This document shows positions 41,603 through 50,824 of a DNA stretch of 51,197 bases, piece after piece. The notes below the pieces were generated by a model that worked only from the letters and a program-made list of their open reading frames with translations, did no database searches and was not told the DNA's origin. Positions within the stretch are counted from its first letter, which is position 1. Each line of letters starts with the position of its first letter. Both the position numbers and the translations under genes were made by a program. Origin of the DNA: Patescibacteria group bacterium (lineage in GTDB: Bacteria > Patescibacteriota > JABMPQ01 > JAHIRA01); contig JAHISJ010000007.1 of the NCBI GenBank assembly GCA_018818205.1, positions 1 to 51,197 of the forward strand, read 5' to 3'.

Positions 41603-43870
41603 TTATTTCTCGTGGAACCAGGTGGAAGCACCTGCTCTGCGAGGAATTTTTTCCATTTTCAGACTCACTTTGTAGTGAGCAATGGTTGGAATCCAACCTG
41701 ACGAATTTTGCTTCACCATGTAGATGAACAATTTGTCACGTTCAATTGTGGTGTCAACTTTGACCCAAGTTTTCTCTTTGAACTGGACGTGTGTTACGGC
41801 GAACCGTTTGGTTCCGCCATCACTCTCAATCCGCGCCCATGAGAATGTGGGGTCAACGCCTTCAACATAGATATAGCGATCGTTTCCAGCAACTTTGAGT
41901 ACGACGATGTACTTATCTGTCGGTAGGAACTCCTTGTAACAAACAGTATCAATCATCTTGCCGGTGCAGGTTTGCACGGTGCAACGTCCAGACTTACAAG
42001 TCTCGCTTGTCTTGCAATCGGCGTTGGTTTTGCAACCGGCCACGCATTTGGTTGCTGTGCAAATGTAATGAACTCCAAGTGGTTTGCAAATGGTATCGTT
42101 TGAGCACGCAAAGGCCGTGCAACGACCTGACATGCACATTTGTCCGGAGCACGCAGCGTTTGTGGTGCAGCCGGCCACGCACTTGCTTGAAGTGCAAATG
42201 TAATGAGCGCCAAGTTGTTTGCAAATGGTATCGTTTGAGCACACTTGGGCTGTGCAACGACCAGAAACACAAATTTGTCCGGAGCACGCAGCGTTTGTTA
42301 TGCACCCAGCAATACACTTGGCACTTGTACAGATGTACTGCGCACCAAAGATTTTACAATCGGTGTCTTTTGAGCAGATCTTTGCTTTGCAGCGGCCGCT
42401 TTGACACGTTTCGCCAGCTTTGCAAGAAGCATTGCTGATGCATCCCAGCACACATTTACCGCTTACACAGATGTAATTTGGTCCCTTTGCTTTGCAACTG
42501 GTGTCAAAAGTGCAGGGTTTTGATTCGGGAAGAAGCTCTGGCTGTGGTTCTGGACCGAGACCACCGTCATCGACAACTGGTTCCGGTTGTGGCTCAGGCC
42601 CAGGTTCCGGCCTGGGAGGTTCTGTGTAGATCGATTTGCAGTGCTTAGTAGCACTGTCACACAAGTAGCCGCCGACCAAACAGTCAGCGTGCGTTTTGCA
42701 ATTATTGACACACGCATTGAAATGCGGGTGGCAATATTCCGCTGCATAACAATCGGTGTGCATAGCACACATCAAAGCACAATTCTGTTTGGCGCAAGTG
42801 TATCCTGACGGACAGTCCGTCACAGTTTTACAAGATGGAATTTTAAGGCATTTGCCTTTTTTAATGTCGCAGTAGTATCCTTCAACACAATCAAATGGAT
42901 TAACGCATTCCGGTTTCTCGGAACACATACTGTTAAGGCAAACTAATTTTGAATCGTTGCACTCTGCATCATTGTTGCACAGACGCAGACATTTTGAATC
43001 ACGACAACCATAAGCACTCGGGCAGTCAGACAATGATTTACAGGTTGGTAGCGAAACACATTTTTCTTTAACACAATGAAATCCTGTTTTACACTCGAAT
43101 GAGTTAAAACATTCAATTTTGAAGCCGCACATCATATCCGCGCGGCAGATAAAGGGTTTTGTGCAATCACTGTTTAAAGCGCAAAGTTTCCAGCAATGCC
43201 CGTCACGGCAGCTGTAGCCCGGATCGCAATCCGTGGCATTGGTGCATGATTTCATTTCCGGCAAAACAATTTCAGGAACAACTTCGCCAACTTGTTCGGT
43301 CAGTTCAGTGGGCTCCACGTTTTCCGGCGGAGACTCCTCTGGATTTTCCGGCAAGTTTTCACCAGCGTCGCCTTCGGTGACTTCTGCTGGCTCGATGTTT
43401 TCAATGAGAGTTCGATCACCACCACCATCTTCTGGCGTGGTTTCTTTGATGATAACATCCTGGCACTTGCCATTCACACAAACCTGACCGCCAGTGCAGT
43501 CAGTGTTTGCGTTACAAGTATTGCTGTTGCCGGGAGGCAAGCACAAATTCTTTTGGCACGTGAAGTCTTTATCAATTTTTGCGCACTCGGTGTGCTGCTC
43601 ACAATTTTGTGCGATGTCGCAAAAGCCTTTGTAGCAAAATCCTTCCTTGGCACCCAAATGGGCGCAGTCAGAGGATTTTGTACATTTTTTGGTGCAATAT
43701 TTCTTATTCGCCTTGTGGGCGACTTGGATACAAACATTCGGCGCATCACAATCTTCTTTCGATTCGCATTCCTGCAAGTTTTTTCCGCAGCTGGGCAGAA
43801 TAATGATAGCAAAAAATAAGGACAACAATAATGATAGAATTGTTTGGGTCTTGTGGTGTTTATACCACAT
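41603..43870 (-). CDS. Large cysteine-repeat (Dickkopf/EB-like) surface lipoprotein
   Basis: 755 residues from ATG 43870 (MWYKHHKTQTIL), which follows AGGAGG by 5 nt; the track's start is 13 codons upstream. A lipoprotein signal ends in IILPSCGKN. The chain is a series of small disulfide-type modules of the form CxxxxDCxxGxxCxxxxCxxxC. It is interrupted by a Pro/Glu linker (PPRPEPGPEPQPEP), then by tandem 45-residue repeats (ICTSSKCVAGCTTNAACSGQ). A non-repeat domain of ~105 residues closes it. Modules like this are common in Myxococcota and Bradymonadales surface proteins and rare, to my knowledge, in Patescibacteria. Binding or attachment is the likely role. Confidence 0.82.
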   Translation of the reverse strand: MWYKHHKTQTILSLLLSLFFAIIILPSCGKNLQECESKEDCDAPNVCIQVAHKANKKYCTKKCTKSSDCAHLGAKEGFCYKGFCDIAQNCEQHTECAKIDKDFTCQKNLCLPPGNSNTCNANTDCTGGQVCVNGKCQDVIIKETTPEDGGGDRTLIENIEPAEVTEGDAGENLPENPEESPPENVEPTELTEQVGEVVPEIVLPEMKSCTNATDCDPGYSCRDGHCWKLCALNSDCTKPFICRADMMCGFKIECFNSFECKTGFHCVKEKCVSLPTCKSLSDCPSAYGCRDSKCLRLCNNDAECNDSKLVCLNSMCSEKPECVNPFDCVEGYYCDIKKGKCLKIPSCKTVTDCPSGYTCAKQNCALMCAMHTDCYAAEYCHPHFNACVNNCKTHADCLVGGYLCDSATKHCKSIYTEPPRPEPGPEPQPEPVVDDGGLGPEPQPELLPESKPCTFDTSCKAKGPNYICVSGKCVLGCISNASCKAGETCQSGRCKAKICSKDTDCKIFGAQYICTSAKCIAGCITNAACSGQICVSGRCTAQVCSNDTICKQLGAHYICTSSKCVAGCTTNAACSGQMCMSGRCTAFACSNDTICKPLGVHYICTATKCVAGCKTNADCKTSETCKSGRCTVQTCTGKMIDTVCYKEFLPTDKYIVVLKVAGNDRYIYVEGVDPTFSWARIESDGGTKRFAVTHVQFKEKTWVKVDTTIERDKLFIYMVKQNSSGWIPTIAHYKVSLKMEKIPRRAGASTWFHEK
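42010..42420 (-). repeat. 135-bp tandem coding repeats in the cysteine-repeat lipoprotein
   Basis: Nearly identical segments recur every 135 bp (45 codons). For example TCCGGAGCACGCAGCGTTTG is at 42143 and 42278 on the plus strand. About three units are clear. The low divergence points to recent duplication within the gene. Confidence 0.75.
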
Positions 43871-44027
43871 AGTTTCCTCCTGCATGGTGAAAAAGTACGA
43901 GATCCCCACGAGGAGCGCGAGGATTGTACACGTTACCCTAGAAAAAAGTAACGTTTAAGCAAAAAAATGTTTTTTTAAGCCTGAAACAATACTTTTTTAC
44001 AAAGGTACGAAAAACGGATAGCCTGTT

Positions 44028-44056
44028 ATAATAAAACGGGAAGTGTAATTTGTCAA
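44028..44056 (-). promoter_or_regulatory. Promoter of the cysteine-repeat lipoprotein
   Basis: On the minus strand TTGACA (44051-44056), a 17-bp spacer and TATTAT (44028-44033). It implies an untranslated leader of about 150 nt. The 293-nt gap between the lipoprotein and the TPM gene otherwise holds only a short CGTTAC/GTAACG hairpin (43929-43955). Confidence 0.65.
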
Positions 44057-44150
44057 CATAGTTTTTGAAAAAACCTTATTTTAAGCGATTCATCGAAGTA
44101 TCCATTGAATTCCACCATTGCATACTCTAGAATTCTTCCCATATAACCGC

Positions 44151-44156
44151 TATACT
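44151..44156 (+). promoter_or_regulatory. -10 element implying a leaderless TPM-gene transcript
   Basis: TATACT lies 7 nt before the ATG at 44164, so transcription would begin at or next to the start codon. The -35 region is weak. Confidence 0.4.
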
Positions 44157-44163
44157 ATAGCAT

Positions 44164-44955
44164 ATGAAAAACCATTCAAAAACAATGTATTTAACCATTT
44201 TTTCTTTTGTAGTAGGAATCGTGAGTGTATTGTTTTTTCCGCTTAAAGCTCAAGCGGCAGAGTATCCAAAACCTGAGGGGTATGTAAATGATTATGCACA
44301 CATGCTCTCTCCTGAAGCAAAAACAGGTCTTGAAGAAAAGCTCGACACGCTTGAAAAAGATACCGGAGCTGAACTTACAGTTGTTACCATTGATACATTA
44401 AACGGTGAGCCTATAGAAAACTACGCTGAAGGGTTGTTCCAGGAATGGGGCATTGGTAAAGAGGGCGAGGATAATGGCGTACTCTTTATTATGGCGATTG
44501 ATGAAAAGAAAATGCGTATTGAGGTAGGGTATGGCTTTGAGGGAGCGCTAACCGATGCAGAAACTAAACTTATTTTAGAAAAGGACGTAAAGCCTTACTT
44601 TAAGGAAGGCGACTATCAAAAGGGAATTGAGGAGGGAGTAAACAGAATAGGGGGACGAATAAAAGATGAAGTGCCAGCATATTCTGAAGAAGAAGTTACC
44701 AATTCACCTATAGCATTTTTTGATATAGTGTGGTGGCTATGGCGGACATTTGGGTCAATAGTTGTGGTGATAATCATTGTGATACTAATAAGTAGAAAAA
44801 AAGGGGGAGGAGTAGGAGGCGCTGCAGCAGGAATGTTTCTTGGTGGTCTTGGAGGAGGTAGAGGTAGATTTGGGGGAGGTAGCGGCGGCGGAAGTAGTTT
44901 TGGTGGTTTTGGGGGAGGATCGTCGGGAGGCGGTGGGTCGAGTTCGGATTGGTAA
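44164..44955 (+). CDS. TPM-domain (YgcG-like) membrane protein with a Gly/Ser tail
   Basis: 263 residues. Signal peptide or signal anchor at residues ~8-32 (FSFVVGIVSVLFFPLKAQAAE). A TPM/Psb32 domain covers ~35-165 (YPKPEGYVNDYAHMLSPEAKTGLEEKL, GIGKEGEDNGVLFIMAIDEKKMRIEVGYGFEGALTDA). A transmembrane helix at ~190-212 is followed by a Gly-rich cytoplasmic tail ending in SSSDW. TPM proteins are membrane-anchored with the domain outside. Functions proposed for the family are linked to photosystem repair or phosphatase activity; the bacterial role is unclear. Confidence 0.92.
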   Translation: MKNHSKTMYLTIFSFVVGIVSVLFFPLKAQAAEYPKPEGYVNDYAHMLSPEAKTGLEEKLDTLEKDTGAELTVVTIDTLNGEPIENYAEGLFQEWGIGKEGEDNGVLFIMAIDEKKMRIEVGYGFEGALTDAETKLILEKDVKPYFKEGDYQKGIEEGVNRIGGRIKDEVPAYSEEEVTNSPIAFFDIVWWLWRTFGSIVVVIIIVILISRKKGGGVGGAAAGMFLGGLGGGRGRFGGGSGGGSSFGGFGGGSSGGGGSSSDW

Positions 44956-44963
44956 ATATGCAA

Positions 44964-44999
44964 AAAGTAGAGGCGTAAAATCTTACGCCTCTACTTTAT
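44964..44999 (+). terminator. Terminator of the TPM gene
   Basis: AAAGTAGAGGCGTAA and TTACGCCTCTACTTT are exact 15-bp arms around a 4-nt loop, ending in a short T-rich tail. Confidence 0.8.
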
Positions 45000-45006
45000 T
45001 TTGCAC

Positions 45007-45037
45007 AAAAAAGGTGGCATGTATGCCACCTTTTTTT
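45007..45037 (-). terminator. Bidirectional terminator between TPM and RNase J genes
   Basis: AAAAAAGGTGGCA, TGTA, TGCCACCTTTTTTT. The hairpin core GGTGGCA/TGCCACC is the same as in the rpoBC terminator. A- and T-tracts on both sides allow use in both directions. Confidence 0.8.
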
Positions 45038-45039
45038 AC

Positions 45040-46719
45040 TTACACATCAATAATCACCGGAAGCACCATTGGCCGTTTCTCTGTCTTTTGAAACAGAAAC
45101 TGACCAATGCCATCACGAATCTTTTTCTTGAGATACGTTTCATTTGCAGCCATTTTGGGGTCTTTGTCGATTAAGATCTTTTTGACCTTGCTTCTAGTCT
45201 CCTCAATGAGTTTCTTGTTCTCTTTGAGGTAGACAAACCCACGTGAAATGATGTCAGGATTGCCAATCAGCTTACCGGTTTTTACTTCAATGGACGCAAT
45301 AACCACGAGCATGCCGTCATTTGCCATGTGTTGCCTGTCTCTCAGAACGATGTTTGTAGCATCAGCCTCACCAAGTCCATCTACAAAAACATATGACGCA
45401 GGAACGTGTTTTTTTAGTAGTTGTCCCTCACCGTTTTTGTACTCCATGATCTGTCCGTTGTTTGCAACAAAACAGTTCTTTTTAGGAATACCCACACTTT
45501 CTGCAATATTTGCGTGAAGCTGCAAGAAATAGCGGTTACCGTGGATCGGGATGAAGTACTTAGGTTTAGTCAACTGAAGCATCATTTTTAAATCTTCAAT
45601 GTGCCCATGACCACCGGTATGCACGTCCATCAATTTATAATGGACAATGTGCGCTCCCTCACGTGAGAGTGAGTCCTTAAGTCGTTGGACGGTAGCCTCG
45701 TTTCCTGGGATAACGGAGGAGGAAAAGATAACCGTATCATTTTTCTCAATTGCTAAGAACCGGTGTTCCTTGTTTGCAATACGCATCAATACAGCGTTGT
45801 CTTCACCTTGCGCACCCGTGCACATAATAATCACTTTCTTTGGATCCATAGAGAGCGATTCTTTGACATCAATAATGAGTCCCTTTGGCACCTTTAAGTA
45901 TCCCAGTTCTTGGGCAATTGCCGCGGTTGTTTTCATGCTATAGCCCTCAATAACGATCTTTCGCTTATACTTTGAGGCGATATTGATTGTCTGCTGAATA
46001 CGTGAGATAAGTGTGGAGAATGTTCCTATAATCACTCTTCCCGGTGCTTGCGCGATAATTCTGTCTAACGTCTCAGCAATCGTTTTTTCTGAAATAGAGT
46101 AGCCAGGCACTTCTGCGTTTGTACTGTCAGAAAAAAGGGCAAGTATGCCTTGCGCACCAAGTCTCGCTATTTTTCCGACTTCGACCGGTTTTTCGTTAAC
46201 CGGGGAGTGGTCAAACTTAAAGTCACCAGTGTGAAGGAGTGTTCCTTCTGGGGTGTGAATAGCGACACCAACACCATCAGGGATGTTGTGGTTTACTCTA
46301 AAAAATTCAATTTTAAAGATACCAAGCTTAATTTTATCGTCAGGGTCGATTGTGTAGCAGTTAAGTTTTTCCTTAACATTCTTGTAATCAAGCTGACGCT
46401 TTTCAATAATCGCACGGGTAAGCTTTGTCGCAAACAGTGTGGGGTTCCCGAGCTTAGGAATAAGATGAGGGATTCCACCGACATGATCAAGGTGACCGTG
46501 GGTTATAATAACACCGCGGATGTTTTGTTCACGTCCTTTTAAATAGCCAATGTTAGGAATTATATAGTCGATTCCATGCATTTCTTCTTCGGGGAACTGA
46601 AGCCCCATGTCAATTATGATAATATCATGATCATATTCAATGACCATCATATTACGTCCGACTTCTTCGAAACCTGAAATAGGAATCACACGAAGTCGCG
46701 ATTCATTCTTTTTTATCAT
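45040..46719 (-). CDS. rnj: Ribonuclease J
   Basis: 559 residues. A metallo-beta-lactamase fold with HGHLDH at residues 74-79, VGGIPHLIPKLG, HTGDFKFDHSPV, SDSTNAEVPG and the beta-CASP region (GEDNAVLMRIAN, HTGGHGHIEDLKMML, IPIHGNRYFL), plus a C-terminal domain. RNase J combines 5' exonuclease and endonuclease activity in mRNA decay and rRNA maturation. A TTGTAA-N17-TATAAC promoter lies upstream. Confidence 0.96.
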   Translation of the reverse strand: MIKKNESRLRVIPISGFEEVGRNMMVIEYDHDIIIIDMGLQFPEEEMHGIDYIIPNIGYLKGREQNIRGVIITHGHLDHVGGIPHLIPKLGNPTLFATKLTRAIIEKRQLDYKNVKEKLNCYTIDPDDKIKLGIFKIEFFRVNHNIPDGVGVAIHTPEGTLLHTGDFKFDHSPVNEKPVEVGKIARLGAQGILALFSDSTNAEVPGYSISEKTIAETLDRIIAQAPGRVIIGTFSTLISRIQQTINIASKYKRKIVIEGYSMKTTAAIAQELGYLKVPKGLIIDVKESLSMDPKKVIIMCTGAQGEDNAVLMRIANKEHRFLAIEKNDTVIFSSSVIPGNEATVQRLKDSLSREGAHIVHYKLMDVHTGGHGHIEDLKMMLQLTKPKYFIPIHGNRYFLQLHANIAESVGIPKKNCFVANNGQIMEYKNGEGQLLKKHVPASYVFVDGLGEADATNIVLRDRQHMANDGMLVVIASIEVKTGKLIGNPDIISRGFVYLKENKKLIEETRSKVKKILIDKDPKMAANETYLKKKIRDGIGQFLFQKTEKRPMVLPVIIDV

Positions 46720-46751
46720 TCTTTTTTAATTTGTTCTCTTTACTAGTTAGA

Positions 46752-46780
46752 GTTATATTAATTAGTTAGATGGTTTACAA
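46752..46780 (-). promoter_or_regulatory. RNase J promoter
   Basis: On the minus strand TTGTAA (46775-46780), a 17-bp spacer and TATAAC (46752-46757). A GGAGATTTTCTCC hairpin sits just upstream of the -35, probably at the end of the oppA-like transcript. Confidence 0.55.
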
Positions 46781-46811
46781 GGAGAAAATCTCCTAGTTAC
46801 ATTTAAAGTTA

Positions 46812-48578
46812 TTACTCCTTTACAATAACCGGTTTTGTCTTAATATACCATGACTGTATCTCTGCAAACCGGTCAGGTGGGAGTGTAATGTATTCTAATT
46901 CCGCACCATGTACTTTTTTAGACATACTATAAAGGTAAGTTGGGCTGTAAAGAAATATCGCTGGAAGCTCTTCACCCATGATATTTTGAAAGTGGAGATA
47001 CTTTCTCACCCGTTCGTTTTCATCAGTTTCTTTTCTGGCTGTTTCAAGCAAATCGTCAATGGTTGGATTATTGTATGAGGTTAAGTTTAGACCCGGTTCT
47101 TTTCTAGCACTTGAGTGCCAAAAAGGATAGGGGTCAGGATCATGCAAGAGTAGTTGACCGTATAGTAGCGCGTCGTAGCTTCGAGGCATGATATATTCTG
47201 TTTGCAGCGTTTGCGCGTCGAGTGACTCGATGTTCATAGTTATACCAACTGCGGCTAAATCCTCACTCATAATCTCGGCTATATCTATGAAGTGTTGCTT
47301 ATCAGTAACCGCAAGGGTGAATTCGAGCTTCTGATTATCTTTATAGCGCATGCCGTCTTCTTCATGTACCTTCCAGCCAGCCTTCTCAAGCTCTTCTTTT
47401 GCCTTATCATGGTTATATTCATATGCACCAATTTCAGGGTTATGACCCATGAAATTTGGTAAAATAGCAGTATTTACCGGGTATGCCTCGCCGTCAAGGG
47501 CCTCATTTATAATCCGTTCTTGGTCAATAGTATGCGCAATGGCGCGACGTACGTTTCTTTCTTTGAGGACAGGGTTTTCACTCCAGTTAAAAAATAATGC
47601 ATAGTAGCGAGGAAGCTTTAAATGATAGTAGTTTATGTCCTTTTCAAAATCGTCTGTAATGAGATCTTTTGACTCCTCTGGAATAAAGCTAATACCGAGC
47701 ACATCACCTTTCCTATAGGCCTCAAGCGCCATATCCCAGTCGTTAAAGAACGTAAAGGTTATGTATTCAATACGAGGCTTTTCGCCAAAATAATCGGGGT
47801 TTCTCTCGAGGGTATAGCTTAAAAGGGCACCGTTTTTCTTGTCTTTCTTGTATTCTTTAAACTTGTATGGACCAGTACCAATGGGTTTTAAATTGAGTTC
47901 AGAGAGCGGGAGAGCATCTGGTGTAATCTCACTCCAGATGTGTTTAGCAAGAATACCGAACGTTGCGTTTTCATATAAAAAGGGAGAGTAGACGTCTTTT
48001 GTGAGCGTAAATTTGACAGTATAATCGTCTAATTTCTCTACGGCAACACTGTTAAAGCTCGAGAACAATGGACTTTTTACCTCAGGATTTTTAATCATTT
48101 GAATGGTAAAAACAACATCGTCCGCGGTAAGCGGTGTACCATCAGACCATTTCACATCTTTTCTCAGGAAAAAGGTATAGTTTTTCTTGTCTTCACTTAT
48201 TTCGTATCGCTCCGCAATACTAGGGGTAAGTTCATGGTTTTTGTTGTACGTAAGCAGCCCGGCAAAGATAAGTGAACTGATATCTTGGTCAACGTCCTTG
48301 ATTTGAGACAAAATGGGGTTTATGTATTCCGGTTCACCAACTGCTGCTTCCGTATAGTGGCCGCCATCAACAGGGATGGTGTTAACTTTGTAACCAGCTT
48401 CATTAACCCAAAAGAAAACGCTGGCAAGAGCAATCATGACTATAAGCAAAAGAGCCAGTTTTTTTTCGTTTCGCGTGAGAAGCTTAGGAATATATAAAAG
48501 CTTCTTAAACGTAAACGATTTTTTTGAGGAGTTCGTTTTTAAAGAGAGGTTCTGGTTTTTTTGTTCGCTTGTGTTCAT
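46812..48578 (-). CDS. Peptide ABC transporter substrate-binding protein (family 5)
   Basis: 588 residues. An N-terminal membrane anchor (residues ~40-57, KLALLLIVMIALASVFFWV) replaces a lipoprotein signal. The SBP_bac_5 domain shows YTEAAVGEPEYINPIL, FAGLLTYNKNHELTPSIAERYEIS, FFLRKDVKWSDGTPLTADDVVFTI, RRAIAHTIDQERIINEAL and a C-terminal ERVRKYLHFQNIMGEELPAIFLY. It should bind oligopeptides outside the membrane for an ABC importer; the permease and ATPase genes are not in this window. It follows secG by 34 nt and is probably co-transcribed. Confidence 0.93.
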   Translation of the reverse strand: MNTSEQKNQNLSLKTNSSKKSFTFKKLLYIPKLLTRNEKKLALLLIVMIALASVFFWVNEAGYKVNTIPVDGGHYTEAAVGEPEYINPILSQIKDVDQDISSLIFAGLLTYNKNHELTPSIAERYEISEDKKNYTFFLRKDVKWSDGTPLTADDVVFTIQMIKNPEVKSPLFSSFNSVAVEKLDDYTVKFTLTKDVYSPFLYENATFGILAKHIWSEITPDALPLSELNLKPIGTGPYKFKEYKKDKKNGALLSYTLERNPDYFGEKPRIEYITFTFFNDWDMALEAYRKGDVLGISFIPEESKDLITDDFEKDINYYHLKLPRYYALFFNWSENPVLKERNVRRAIAHTIDQERIINEALDGEAYPVNTAILPNFMGHNPEIGAYEYNHDKAKEELEKAGWKVHEEDGMRYKDNQKLEFTLAVTDKQHFIDIAEIMSEDLAAVGITMNIESLDAQTLQTEYIMPRSYDALLYGQLLLHDPDPYPFWHSSARKEPGLNLTSYNNPTIDDLLETARKETDENERVRKYLHFQNIMGEELPAIFLYSPTYLYSMSKKVHGAELEYITLPPDRFAEIQSWYIKTKPVIVKE

Positions 48579-48612
48579 GGTTCTTTTGTTACACGTAAGT
48601 AGCCACAGGGCA

Positions 48613-48837
48613 CTACTGAATGAACAAATGCGCTATAGATAAACCGACGAACAAAGCGGCACACACTATAGTTGCCATGAATACTGATTTTTCAGCACCT
48701 CTTTTGGTACTGTACACATTTCCTTCTCCACCAAATGAAGAGGAAAGCCCAGTGCCTTTATTTTGGACAAGAATAAGTCCGATTAATACTACGGAGATTA
48801 CCACTTGAATAATGGTTAAGATTGTCGTTGTTTCCAT
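48613..48837 (-). CDS. secG: Preprotein translocase subunit SecG
   Basis: 74 residues. Two transmembrane helices (LTIIQVVISVVLIGLILVQ and VFMATIVCAALFVGLSIAHLF) flank the conserved loop GTGLSSSFGGEGNVYSTKRGAEK. SecG assists SecYEG-dependent protein export. Confidence 0.92.
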   Translation of the reverse strand: METTTILTIIQVVISVVLIGLILVQNKGTGLSSSFGGEGNVYSTKRGAEKSVFMATIVCAALFVGLSIAHLFIQ

Positions 48838-48860
48838 TCGTGTTGTTTACTAGTACAGCA

Positions 48861-48889
48861 AGAGTATCATTATTATCAGAAAATGTCAA
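48861..48889 (-). promoter_or_regulatory. secG-oppA-like promoter
   Basis: On the minus strand TTGACA (48884-48889), a 17-bp spacer and TACTCT (48861-48866). Confidence 0.6.
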
Positions 48890-48909
48890 TGCCTGAACAC
48901 CATTTTTAC

Positions 48910-50757
48910 TCACTTTTTCTTTTTGTAGGAATTTTCTTTAATTTTTTCTTCAAGTGCGTGTGCCTGTTTTTTAGGCAAGATTTTCTCAAGTTCTATAAGC
49001 GGTGCCTTCTCAATCTTCCGAATATCGCCAAAATGTTTAATGAGCTGTTTTTTTCTGGCAGGGCCAATGCCGGGGACCGTATCTAAAATGGAGACGTGCG
49101 AGTTAGTACTTCTTAAGTTTCTGTGATACGCGACCGCGAACCTATGTGCTTCATCTCGGAGTTGCTGGAGGAGTCTAAGTCCCTCTGATTTTTTTGAAAA
49201 AATAAGAGGTAGTTTCCTTCCCGGCATAAAGATTTCCTCTTCTCTCTTTGCAAGCGAAATAATCGGCAGATCAACGTCATACTTCTTTAGTGCTCTAAGA
49301 GCTGCGTTTAGTTGTCCTTTCCCACCATCAATAACAATAAGATCCGGCTCTGGCCATTTCTTTTCTTTGTATGTTTTTGCAAAGCGCCTGGAAAGTGTTT
49401 CATAGAGCATTCCGGTATCATCGGGGCCAATGACACTTTTTATTCTAAATCGTCTGTATTCGCTTTTTTTTGCGTGGCCATCTATAAAGACGACCATTGA
49501 TGCGGTCGGATTGGTCCCTTGAATATTTGAAATATCAAAGCATTCCATACGTATAGGTACAGTGGGAAGAGCTAAGGCGCTTTTTAGATCATGCAAAGTG
49601 AGAGTCAAATCTTTTTTTGCATGGGAAATTTTGGAAAGAAACAGTCTTGCATTCTTCTCTCCGAGGGCAAGCATTTTTTTCTTTTTCCCACGTTTAGCAA
49701 CAAAAAAAGTAAGCTTATGTATGGTTTTTGGGGAGATATTTCTTTTCTCGAGAAGCGTTTTGATATAGGAAAAGGGAAACGTAAGGGTATCTTCAGCAAT
49801 GATTGTTTTAGGAAAGGTATGTGTTTTTGAGTAGTAACTGACTACAAAAGATGAAAGGATCTCCGGAAGTGTGCTGTCTATGGGAGCGTTTACAATAAAG
49901 TTTTCTTGACCGATCAACTTGCCGCAACGAACCAGCATAAGGGACACCACAAGCTCTTTGCCCCGATACACTGAAATATAGTCTTCATTACTATTTTTAG
50001 AAGAAACAACTTTTTGCTCGGCAAGAATCTTTTTAATCGACCGTATCTGATCACGTCTGATAGCCGCTTTTTCATAGTCTTTAAGCAGTGAAGCTTCAGT
50101 CATCTCTTTGTTGAGCAATGCCATAACATCAGTGCTTTTGCCACTTAAAAAGAGCATGCATTTCTCAATTATTGCGTTGTATTCTTGGGTAGAGACTGCG
50201 CCAATGCATGGTCCCAAACAGAGGCTTATGTGATATTTTAGACACGCTCTGTTTTTTGGCCCTTTGCTCACTTTTCCATCCACAATCTTTACCGGACAAT
50301 CACGGTACGGAAACATTTTTCTGAGCAAGCCAAGCGTTTGTTTTACCGCTTTGCCATCAGTAAAAGGGCCAAAATACTGACTTTTTGAGTCGGTTATTTT
50401 TCGTGTGGTGGATATTTTGGGATAATCGTCAGCATACTCTATTTTGATGAAAAGGTGACTTTTATCGTCCTTAAAAATAACATTGTACTGTGGCCTGTAT
50501 TTTTTTATGAGGTTTGCCTCAAGGAGGAGCGCTTCAAACTCTGAATCGGTAACAATCGTTTTAATATCAGAAATCTGAGTAACCATCTGTTTTTTGCTGT
50601 TTTCAAGCGAGGCACTCTTTTGGAAGTATGAGGATACTCTGCTTTTGAGTTGTTTTGCCTTTCCCACATACAAAACAGTGCCACTTGGATCTTTAAAGAG
50701 ATAGACACCAGGAAGCTTGGGGAGGGTAGAAAGAATTTTTTTGATTTGTGAAGTCAT
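48910..50757 (-). CDS. uvrC: UvrABC excision nuclease subunit C
   Basis: 615 residues. An N-terminal GIY-YIG domain (LPGVYLFKDPSGTVLYVGKAKQLKSRVSSYF), a cysteine-containing centre (CLKYHISLCLGPCIG), a UvrB-binding UVR motif (MTEASLLKDYEKAAIRRDQIRSI), an RNase H-like 5'-nuclease domain (MECFDISNIQGTNPTASMVVFIDG, LIVIDGGKGQLNAAL), and a helix-hairpin-helix end (SILDTVPGIGPARKKQLIKHFGDI). It makes both incisions in nucleotide-excision repair. Confidence 0.97.
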   Translation of the reverse strand: MTSQIKKILSTLPKLPGVYLFKDPSGTVLYVGKAKQLKSRVSSYFQKSASLENSKKQMVTQISDIKTIVTDSEFEALLLEANLIKKYRPQYNVIFKDDKSHLFIKIEYADDYPKISTTRKITDSKSQYFGPFTDGKAVKQTLGLLRKMFPYRDCPVKIVDGKVSKGPKNRACLKYHISLCLGPCIGAVSTQEYNAIIEKCMLFLSGKSTDVMALLNKEMTEASLLKDYEKAAIRRDQIRSIKKILAEQKVVSSKNSNEDYISVYRGKELVVSLMLVRCGKLIGQENFIVNAPIDSTLPEILSSFVVSYYSKTHTFPKTIIAEDTLTFPFSYIKTLLEKRNISPKTIHKLTFFVAKRGKKKKMLALGEKNARLFLSKISHAKKDLTLTLHDLKSALALPTVPIRMECFDISNIQGTNPTASMVVFIDGHAKKSEYRRFRIKSVIGPDDTGMLYETLSRRFAKTYKEKKWPEPDLIVIDGGKGQLNAALRALKKYDVDLPIISLAKREEEIFMPGRKLPLIFSKKSEGLRLLQQLRDEAHRFAVAYHRNLRSTNSHVSILDTVPGIGPARKKQLIKHFGDIRKIEKAPLIELEKILPKKQAHALEEKIKENSYKKKK

Positions 50758-50824
50758 GGAATTCTCCGCTTATCTGTATTATACATAGAGCGTGTTATTC
50801 CGGACAGTCTTTCCGAATTTAGGT

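Noticed and set aside
42010-42420. CRISPR-like periodicity
   Set aside because: The 135-bp units are in-frame coding repeats without short repeat/spacer structure. No CRISPR array or cas gene is visible in the window.
41953-42438. Several long ORFs in alternative frames within the cysteine-repeat lipoprotein
   Set aside because: They arise from the repetitive, Cys-codon-rich real frame; they lack Shine-Dalgarno sites and show the same 135-bp period.
43292-43819. 175-aa plus-strand ORF opposite the lipoprotein N-terminal half
   Set aside because: It is antisense to a clear lipoprotein frame with signal peptide and repeats; no promoter or ribosome-binding site.
44616-44963. Proline-rich minus-strand ORF
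   Set aside because: It is the antisense of the Gly/Ser tail of the TPM protein.
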